The notes below the pieces were generated by a model that worked only from the letters and a program-made list of their open reading frames with translations, made no database searches and had not been told where the DNA came from. The position numbers were made by a program, and so were the translations under genes. From Methanobacterium sp. PtaU1.Bin242 (lineage in GTDB: Archaea > Methanobacteriota > Methanobacteria > Methanobacteriales > Methanobacteriaceae), in contig MVQZ01000121.1 of assembly GCA_002067565.1 (NCBI GenBank), positions 1-10,824 of the forward strand: a DNA stretch of 10,824 nt, given 5' to 3'. Shown piece by piece: positions 5,723-10,824 of this stretch. Within the stretch, counting starts at the first letter, position 1. Each line of letters begins with the position of its first letter.

Positions 5723-7561
5723 ATGCGTTCTGTGTTATTTAAGAAAAAAATCACTTTTTTCTGGATTTTATTTGGTTTATTTTTCGTTTTCAACATTATG
5801 CCTTCAACTTGTGAGGCTCATGTTCTTATAATTGCAGATGGAGATAACAGCACACCAGCCTTACTTACTGAAGGACAGGCAACAGCTACCGCATTAAAAT
5901 CTCAAGGCTATAATGTTCTGGAACTTTATAGGGAGAATGCTACCACTAAAAATATAATGAAGGGCATGTATAATGCTGATGCCCTGATCTACCTGGGACA
6001 TGGTGGTTATATGACCGGGAATTATAACAACAACGGCGGATCTGCCAGCCCACCATTTGCCCTGGTAGGGTCTGATGGATTTGTATGGGGTATTGAAGAT
6101 AAACTACGGGAAGGATGGGATGGTAAACCTGTAACAGCACCTTTCAAACCAAATATTCCCGTTATACTCGCCCATGCATGTTTTTCAACAGGATGGGTTG
6201 GTGATAAGGAGGTTTCAAATCCTGTTGAAACTATTTATAATTTTTCATTAATGTTCACCGGTGCCGGGGCTAATTATTACGCCACAGGTTATACTGGAAG
6301 TTATCAGGGAAAACAGATAGTGGATATAATTGATGAATTTTTAAATGGAGCCACCAGTTTCGCTGATGCTAACCAGAAAAACACTGGAAAAACCATAACC
6401 AAATCTTCAATATTTAACGGCCAAACCATTTGGCGTAACGATCATGGTTACGCCGCATTTGTAGGGGACTGGAATAGCACCTTTCCCAAAGCAACCCAAA
6501 CAACCCTTTATGATGAAGCAGCAGCCGAATCATGGTATCACACAATAATTAACGGAAACCAGGATGTTTCTCCACCTACAGTCACATCCACCAATCCCGC
6601 TAACTTGGCTACAAGTGTGCCAGTTACTTTAACCACCGTAACCATTAATTTCAATGAGAATATCATGGCCGGTGCAAACTTTGCTGGAGTTTATATTAAA
6701 AATTTAAGTACCGATGAACTTACTGCCATTGCATCTAAAACCATTAATGGTAATATCTTAACCATTACTCCGGCCAATAAATATTTAAACAATAACAGTT
6801 ATCTGGTGTATCTACCAGCAGGAGCTGTTAAAGATACTACTGGAAATAATATGGCCGCAGTATACAGTTATCAATTTAAAACCATAGCTTCAACGGCAGA
6901 TACCACCCCACCCGCTGTTACTTCCACCAATCCAGTAAGCGGGGCTACTGGAGTTTCAACTACCTCCAGAAGTGTAACCATCACCTTCAGCGAAAACATC
7001 CAGGCCGGAGCCAACTTTGACGGAATCTATATCAAAAACCTAAGCACGGGCAAAACCGTAGCCATAACTTCCAAAACCATCACCGATAATATCTTAACCA
7101 TCACCCAAACCAACAACCGCTTAAAAAACAGTAATTACCAGGTATATATCCCTAAAGGGGCTGTAAAAGACATATCTGAAAACAATCTGGCCTCAGCATA
7201 CAGTTATCAATTTAAAACAGGCACATCAATAAAAGATACCACACCGCCTATAATATCATCCACTAACCCCCTAAGTGGCGCTACTGGCGTTTCTATCACA
7301 TCTAAAACCATAAGCATAACATTCAATGAGAATATCATGGCGGGTGCAAATTTTTCCGGAATCTACATTAAAAATTTAAACACTGGAAAAATAGTCTCAA
7401 TAACCTCTAAAACCATCAGTGGGAGTGTTCTTAACATTAAACAGACTTACAACCGTGTTAGTAAAAACATATATAAGGTTTATATACCAGCCGGCGGAGT
7501 GAAAGATGCAGCGGGTAACAGTTTAACTGCCAGTTACAGCTTCCAATTCAAAACCATTTAA
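5723..7561 (+). CDS. exported clan CD-like cysteine peptidase candidate with three Ig-like (Big_5) repeats
   Basis: A 612-residue protein. Residues 10-32 are a signal peptide (KKK before it, cleavage near CEA-H). Residues 33-275 look like a caspase/gingipain-type fold: strand HVLIIADG; helix around 48-62; GYNVLELYRENAT; strand ADALIYLGHGG with H93; then strand IPVILAHACFS with C152. The His-Gly ... Cys order after two hydrophobic strands is the clan CD dyad (gingipain C25, clostripain C11, CHAT, caspases), and the 59-residue spacing falls within the range of those families. Three repeats of about 105 residues follow (283-387, 393-499, 506-612), each with PP-x-(V/I)-x-S-T-N-P, FxENI, AGANF, IKNL and a final YxFQFK-like strand: SbsA-type Ig-like domains. 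No C-terminal membrane helix. GGGGA at 5712-5716 is a weak ribosome site for ATG 5723. The peptidase role is inferred; it could instead be a non-catalytic binding domain. Confidence 0.85.
   Translation: MRSVLFKKKITFFWILFGLFFVFNIMPSTCEAHVLIIADGDNSTPALLTEGQATATALKSQGYNVLELYRENATTKNIMKGMYNADALIYLGHGGYMTGNYNNNGGSASPPFALVGSDGFVWGIEDKLREGWDGKPVTAPFKPNIPVILAHACFSTGWVGDKEVSNPVETIYNFSLMFTGAGANYYATGYTGSYQGKQIVDIIDEFLNGATSFADANQKNTGKTITKSSIFNGQTIWRNDHGYAAFVGDWNSTFPKATQTTLYDEAAAESWYHTIINGNQDVSPPTVTSTNPANLATSVPVTLTTVTINFNENIMAGANFAGVYIKNLSTDELTAIASKTINGNILTITPANKYLNNNSYLVYLPAGAVKDTTGNNMAAVYSYQFKTIASTADTTPPAVTSTNPVSGATGVSTTSRSVTITFSENIQAGANFDGIYIKNLSTGKTVAITSKTITDNILTITQTNNRLKNSNYQVYIPKGAVKDISENNLASAYSYQFKTGTSIKDTTPPIISSTNPLSGATGVSITSKTISITFNENIMAGANFSGIYIKNLNTGKIVSITSKTISGSVLNIKQTYNRVSKNIYKVYIPAGGVKDAAGNSLTASYSFQFKTI
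6569..7558 (+). repeat. three tandem Ig-like domain repeats inside the 5723 gene
   Basis: Three coding repeats of about 315-325 nt start near 6569, 6899 and 7238. Repeats 1 and 3 share a 20-nt identical block (6650-6669 and 7322-7341) that is altered in repeat 2, so the array probably arose by internal duplication with uneven divergence. Confidence 0.75.
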
Positions 7562-7570
7562 TATGGAACA

Positions 7571-7587
7571 TTTTATTTTCTTTATCT
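7571..7587 (+). terminator. T-rich terminator after the 5723 gene
   Basis: TTTTATTTTCTTTATCT begins ten nt after the TAA stop. It is interrupted by other bases, so weaker than the other T tracts here. Confidence 0.4.
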
Positions 7588-7800
7588 AGGAAATGTGGTT
7601 ATTTATAGAGGAAGTTGGGTTTACAGAAGGATAGAGTAAATATCAATCTGGTAATTATTATTAAATATAGAAAATTTATCTATCTTGAATATAATAATAT
7701 TAGTGAATAATATAATTATCCAGCAAAACGTTATGGAATTATAAGAGATAATGACATAGGACTGATCTTATATAGCTTTGTTTTCAAGGGGGAAGTTACA

Positions 7801-8655
7801 GTGACCGGTGAAAGGATTTTAGTTGTGGAAGATGAGCTTATTGTGGCCATGAATATCGAAAGTAAATTACAGGAATTGGGATATGAGGTAATAGATGTTG
7901 TTGATAATGGAAAAGATGCCATTGATAGGGCTTTAGAGACCAAACCAGATCTAATTTTAATGGACATAGTTTTAAAAGGAGAGATGGATGGTATTGAAGT
8001 TGTGCGCCGTATAAATAGCACCATGGATGTTCCTGTTATATATCTGACCGCTTATTCTGATGATGAAGTTATTCAACGTGCAAAAAGGACTGAACCATAT
8101 GGATATATACTTAAACCCTTTAAAAAGGGCGAGATTAAGGCCACAATCGAAATTGCACTGCAAAGACATAAATCTGAAATGGATATGAGGGATATCTTAA
8201 AACAAAAGATTTTCTCAGACTTTTATGAATTTCTCCTGGGGGCCATGCCCTCATCAGCCGATGAATCCAGTCATGAAGCTAAAAAGATGCTTCTAAACGT
8301 TTTTGCCGAAAGGATTGATGAAGATCTAAAACCTTTCTTTAAAGATAGAATAGAAAACTTAACACCGGAAGAAAAAAATGATCCAGTAACCCTATTTGAA
8401 TACTATACATCCTGGTTAGTAGATATGTTTTCCAGATTCGGAGTACAAAGCAAAATCGTGCTATTTGAAGGAAAAAATTATATAGAGTTTTTAAACTGCC
8501 CCTGGATAGAAGAAGCTGTAAACAAACCATTCTTCTGCCTTAACTGTCATTCCATGATCAAACGCAGTTTAAAATGGACAAAACTGGACATAGATGCACA
8601 TAAAATGACGACCATAGCAGAAGGCGGTCAATCATGTGTTTTTGAATTTGAATAA
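7801..8655 (+). CDS. response regulator: receiver domain plus Cys-rich methanogen output-type domain
   Basis: A 284-residue cytoplasmic protein starting at GTG 7801 behind AAGGGGGAAG (7786-7795). Residues 4-122 are a receiver domain: ILVVEDE with acidic E10/D11/E12, phosphoacceptor D55 in LILMDIVL, T83 in VIYLTAYS and K105 in YILKPF. All conserved phosphorylation residues are present. There is no HTH or DNA-binding domain. Residues 132-284 form a helical region followed by a part with four cysteines, C233, C246, C249 and C279 (NCPW, FFCLNC, SCVFEF). From memory this matches the 'methanogen output domain 1' found in methanogen signalling proteins; its biochemical role is not known to me. The Cys set suggests metal or redox sensing (inference). 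The partner histidine kinase is not in the window. AT-rich TATA-like stretches occur at 7706-7717 and 7767-7775; the first would leave the SD in the mRNA. Confidence 0.88.
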   Translation: MTGERILVVEDELIVAMNIESKLQELGYEVIDVVDNGKDAIDRALETKPDLILMDIVLKGEMDGIEVVRRINSTMDVPVIYLTAYSDDEVIQRAKRTEPYGYILKPFKKGEIKATIEIALQRHKSEMDMRDILKQKIFSDFYEFLLGAMPSSADESSHEAKKMLLNVFAERIDEDLKPFFKDRIENLTPEEKNDPVTLFEYYTSWLVDMFSRFGVQSKIVLFEGKNYIEFLNCPWIEEAVNKPFFCLNCHSMIKRSLKWTKLDIDAHKMTTIAEGGQSCVFEFE

Positions 8656-8678
8656 GCTCTAAACCTTAAAAATCATCC

Positions 8679-8692
8679 TTATTTTTATTTTT
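8679..8692 (+). terminator. T-rich terminator between response regulator and tautomerase-like gene
   Basis: TTATTTTTATTTTT lies in the 68-bp gap. With no clear TATA box before the next gene, partial read-through and co-transcription remain possible. Confidence 0.35.
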
Positions 8693-8710
8693 AAAAAAAT
8701 TTAGTGAATT

Positions 8711-8719
8711 AGGAGGTGA
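8711..8719 (+). promoter_or_regulatory. Shine-Dalgarno site that decides the TTG start
   Basis: AGGAGGTGA is a full-length match to the archaeal anti-SD. Its GGAGG core ends seven nt before TTG 8724, which fixes this non-ATG start. Confidence 0.85.
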
Positions 8720-8723
8720 GAAA

Positions 8724-8921
8724 TTGCCAGTGATAACAGTTGACAGTCCAAAGCTTACCAAAGAACAGAAAGCAGAGTTGGTTAAATCGTTTTCTGAAGC
8801 CGCAAGCAAAATAATGGGACTGCCAGTAGATGCTATGGTCATCATCATCAGAGAAACAGACCCTGAAAATGTGGGTGTGGGAGACTGTCTCCTCTGTGAT
8901 CTAAGACGAGTGAAAGAATAA
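8724..8921 (+). CDS. small tautomerase-family (4-oxalocrotonate tautomerase-like) protein
   Basis: 65 codons from TTG 8724, chosen by the perfect SD at 8711. The product starts Met-Pro-Val-Ile; removal of Met would expose Pro-1, the general base of the 4-OT superfamily. The pattern matches 4-OT: short strand, helix KEQKAELVKSFSEAASKIMG, Pro, strand MVIIIRE, then GVGD. Compared with the Pseudomonas enzyme as I remember it, the Arg-11 and Arg-39 positions are Leu and Val and Phe-50 is Val, so the classical 4-oxalocrotonate reaction is unlikely. The C-terminal part carries CLLC (C55, C58 counting Met as 1), which I do not associate with the family. The substrate is unknown. It lies 68 bp after the response regulator with no obvious functional link. 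Confidence 0.85.
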   Translation: MPVITVDSPKLTKEQKAELVKSFSEAASKIMGLPVDAMVIIIRETDPENVGVGDCLLCDLRRVKE

Positions 8922-8958
8922 AAAAAAATTAAAAAGTCCCTTAAAATTTTTACCACTC

Positions 8959-8966
8959 TTTTTTTT
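8959..8966 (+). terminator. poly-T terminator after tautomerase-like gene
   Basis: Eight T in a row, 37 nt after the TAA stop, typical of an archaeal T-tract terminator. Confidence 0.5.
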
Positions 8967-9083
8967 ATATTATATTTAGCGGTATATCTGCTTTTTAAGC
9001 CCAATGATTTTCAATTTTTCCAAGTGATTAAAGATAATTGAACCAAAGATCATAATACCAATGATAATTAACTTGAGACAGGC

Positions 9084-9092
9084 TTATAAAAA
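9084..9092 (+). promoter_or_regulatory. TATA box for the DUF255 gene, implying a leaderless mRNA
   Basis: TTATAAAAA is centred about 27 nt before ATG 9115, so transcription should begin within a few bases of the start codon. No SD sequence precedes that ATG. Confidence 0.55.
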
Positions 9093-9114
9093 AATTTATG
9101 GGGCAGTGTTTTGG

Positions 9115-10824
9115 ATGGTTAAAAATGAAAATAAGAAATCTGTAAAGCATTATAATCACATTAAAGATGAAAAAAGCCCTTACCTCATACAACATGCGCA
9201 GAATCCTGTGGACTGGTATCCTTGGGGTGATGAGGCATTTAAGAAAGCAAAAAGTGAAAATAAACCACTGTTTCTATCTATTGGCTATTCAACCTGTCAC
9301 TGGTGTCATGTGATGGCCCGGGAGTCCTTCCAGGATCAGGAGATGGCCCGGCTGATCAACCAGGTATTTGTACCGGTGAAGGTTGATCGGGAGGAACGTC
9401 CGGATATCGACACCACCTACATGACTGTCTGTCAGATAATGACCGGCACAGGGGGCTGGCCTTTGACCATATTCCTCACTCCAGATTTAAAACCATTCTT
9501 CGCCGGAACCTATTTCCCTAAGGAAAATAGTGAAATGAGCATAGGACTGCGGACACTGGTGGGAAATGTTCAGGATCTCTGGCAGATGAGGAAAGACGAG
9601 GTTCTTAAATCTGCCCATGATATTTTCACTGCCCTAAATAAGTTAGAGACCAAAGAATCCGGTGATCTCCTCACAGAGTCCACACTTAAGGTAGCATTTA
9701 ATTTATTAGAAAAAAACTTCTCTAAAAACGGGGGGTTTGGAGAAAGTCAGAAATTTCCCCAGCCTAATTATCTGCTGTTCCTTTTAAGATACTGGAAAAG
9801 GACTGGAAATGAAAATTCTCTGGCTATGGTTGAAAAAACCCTAGAATCCATGCGCCTGGGAGGAATTTGGGATCATCTGGGATTTGGTTTCCACCGCTAC
9901 AGTGTGGATCCCCAATGGCTGGTACCCCATTTTGAGAAGATGCTCTATGATCAGGCCCTGCTTACCCTGGTTTACTGTGAAGCCTATCAGGCCACAGGGA
10001 AGCAGGATTACAGGGAAACAGCAGAACAGATATTAAAGTATGTCCTGCGGGACATGACCTCCACCGAGGGAGGTTTTTTTAGTGCAGAAGACGCGGAAAG
10101 TGAAGGGGTGGAAGGGAAATTCTACCAATGGAAGAAGGAAGAAATAGATAGAGTATTAACCCCTGAAGAATCCCAGATCTTCAATCAAATTTACCAGGTA
10201 AAAGAGAAGGGTAACTACACTGATGAGGCAACCGGACTTTTAACTGGCAGGAATATTCTCCATCTTAAAACTTCCCTGAAGGCTACTGCACATGATATGG
10301 ATCTGAAAGTTGAGGAGCTCTCCGCCAGGCTTTTGGTTATCCAGAAGAAACTTCTAAAGGCACGAGAAGAACGGGTTCATCCATCTCTGGATGATAAAAT
10401 TCTAACAGACTGGAATGGTTTGATGGTGGCTGCTCTGGCCCGGGCAGCTAGAGCCTTCAATGAGGAAAAGTATATAATAGCCGCCAGTAAGACGGTTGAA
10501 TTTATTAAAACCAACCTGTATCAGGAGGGTATATTATGGCACCGTTACCGGGAAGGTGAGGTGAAGGTGGAGGGATATCTGGATGACTATGCATTTCTAA
10601 TCTGGGGAATAATAGAACTATATCAGACTACTCTTGATTCATCACTCCTGAAATGGGCATATCAACTTATTCTGGAGCTATTAGATAAATTTAATGATAA
10701 AAAGAAGGGAGGATTCTACTTCACCCCAAAAAATGCACAAGAAATCTTATTACGCAGAAAAGAGGCATATGATGCTTCCACTCCCTCAGGAAATGCTGTG
10801 ACCTATGCTAATCTACTGCATCTA
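9115..10824 (+). CDS. DUF255 / YyaL-type thioredoxin-fold protein (3' end outside window)
   Basis: Open from ATG 9115 to the last base: 570 codons without a stop. Family members are usually about 680-700 residues, so roughly the last sixth is missing. The N-terminal part is a thioredoxin-like domain with the family hallmarks SPYLIQHAQNPVDWYPWG (21-38), YSTCHWCHVM (58-67, C61 and C64), VDREERPDID and GTGGWP. The remainder resembles an (alpha/alpha)6-barrel of the six-hairpin glycosidase type, with GGIWDHLGFGFHRYSVD, PHFEKMLYDQ, SAEDAESEG, LDDKILTDWNGLM and DASTPSGNAV. The family is widespread in archaea, bacteria and eukaryotes (human SPATA20); its enzymatic role is not established. No signal peptide, so cytoplasmic. 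ATG 9115 is preferred over the in-frame ATG 9061, whose extra codons span the TATA box. Confidence 0.93.
   Translation, partial: MVKNENKKSVKHYNHIKDEKSPYLIQHAQNPVDWYPWGDEAFKKAKSENKPLFLSIGYSTCHWCHVMARESFQDQEMARLINQVFVPVKVDREERPDIDTTYMTVCQIMTGTGGWPLTIFLTPDLKPFFAGTYFPKENSEMSIGLRTLVGNVQDLWQMRKDEVLKSAHDIFTALNKLETKESGDLLTESTLKVAFNLLEKNFSKNGGFGESQKFPQPNYLLFLLRYWKRTGNENSLAMVEKTLESMRLGGIWDHLGFGFHRYSVDPQWLVPHFEKMLYDQALLTLVYCEAYQATGKQDYRETAEQILKYVLRDMTSTEGGFFSAEDAESEGVEGKFYQWKKEEIDRVLTPEESQIFNQIYQVKEKGNYTDEATGLLTGRNILHLKTSLKATAHDMDLKVEELSARLLVIQKKLLKAREERVHPSLDDKILTDWNGLMVAALARAARAFNEEKYIIAASKTVEFIKTNLYQEGILWHRYREGEVKVEGYLDDYAFLIWGIIELYQTTLDSSLLKWAYQLILELLDKFNDKKKGGFYFTPKNAQEILLRRKEAYDASTPSGNAVTYANLLHL

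Noticed and set aside
5946..6140. Reverse-strand 64-codon frame inside the 5723 gene, and similar reverse frames at 7731-8530 and 8666-9004
   Set aside because: They lie antisense to well-supported genes, have no plausible ribosome site, and show low-complexity or non-protein-like composition.
9061..9114. Upstream in-frame ATG 9061 for the DUF255 gene
   Set aside because: The extra codons run through the TATA box, there is no SD, and the family-like sequence begins only after 9115.
1..10824. tRNA/rRNA genes, CRISPR arrays, insertion sequences, integrase or terminal repeats
   Set aside because: None was seen by eye on either strand; the only repeats are the gene duplication, the Ig-like coding repeats and the short degenerate repeat at 1759.

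Overview
The window looks like chromosomal DNA of a pseudomurein-walled methanogenic archaeon, most likely Methanobacterium or a close relative. The evidence is: two proteins with pseudomurein-binding repeats fused to a transglutaminase-like (Pei, family C71 type) catalytic domain; a response regulator ending in what looks like a methanogen output domain; a DUF11-type surface protein; AT-rich spacers with archaeal TATA boxes and poly-T terminators; and Shine-Dalgarno sites of the AGGAGGTGA type. All eight genes are on the + strand. Most are separated by long AT-rich spacers with their own promoter and terminator signals, so they look mainly monocistronic. I saw no tRNA, rRNA, CRISPR array, IS element or integrase.

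Layout. Positions 3-680 hold the 3' end of a DUF11-repeat surface protein with a C-terminal membrane anchor. Positions 931-1668 encode a membrane-anchored protein with HxxE...DxH...E spacing resembling M14/AstE-type zinc hydrolases. Positions 2305-3459 and 4049-5245 are tandem paralogues of an exported pseudomurein endoisopeptidase-like protein, each preceded by the same ~240-bp promoter and leader block. Positions 5723-7561 encode an exported protein with a caspase/gingipain-like His/Cys dyad followed by three SbsA-type Ig-like (Big_5) repeats. Positions 7801-8655 encode a receiver-domain response regulator with a Cys-rich C-terminal domain. Positions 8724-8921 encode a small tautomerase-family protein. 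Positions 9115-10824 hold the first 570 codons of a DUF255/YyaL-type thioredoxin-fold protein that runs off the window.

Interpretation. The first five genes are all predicted to be exported or membrane-anchored, and four carry putative hydrolase or peptidase sites. They read as a cell-envelope remodelling neighbourhood: a surface protein, a possible metallo-hydrolase, two enzymes that may cut pseudomurein peptide cross-links, and a possible surface cysteine peptidase. Joint function is inferred only from adjacency. The last three genes are cytoplasmic and appear unrelated to the envelope.

The strongest unusual signal is the shared control region of the two isopeptidase-like genes. It has a TATA box at 2217/3959, an operator-like TGATC/GATCA inverted repeat between TATA and the predicted transcription start, and a nested 5'-terminal RNA hairpin with one compensatory base-pair change between the copies. 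A GGAGG Shine-Dalgarno site follows 2-3 nt after the hairpin. Start-codon analysis points to an ATT initiation codon in both genes, because the only correctly spaced and aligned in-frame codon is ATT; the downstream ATGs are 19-23 nt from the SD and do not align.
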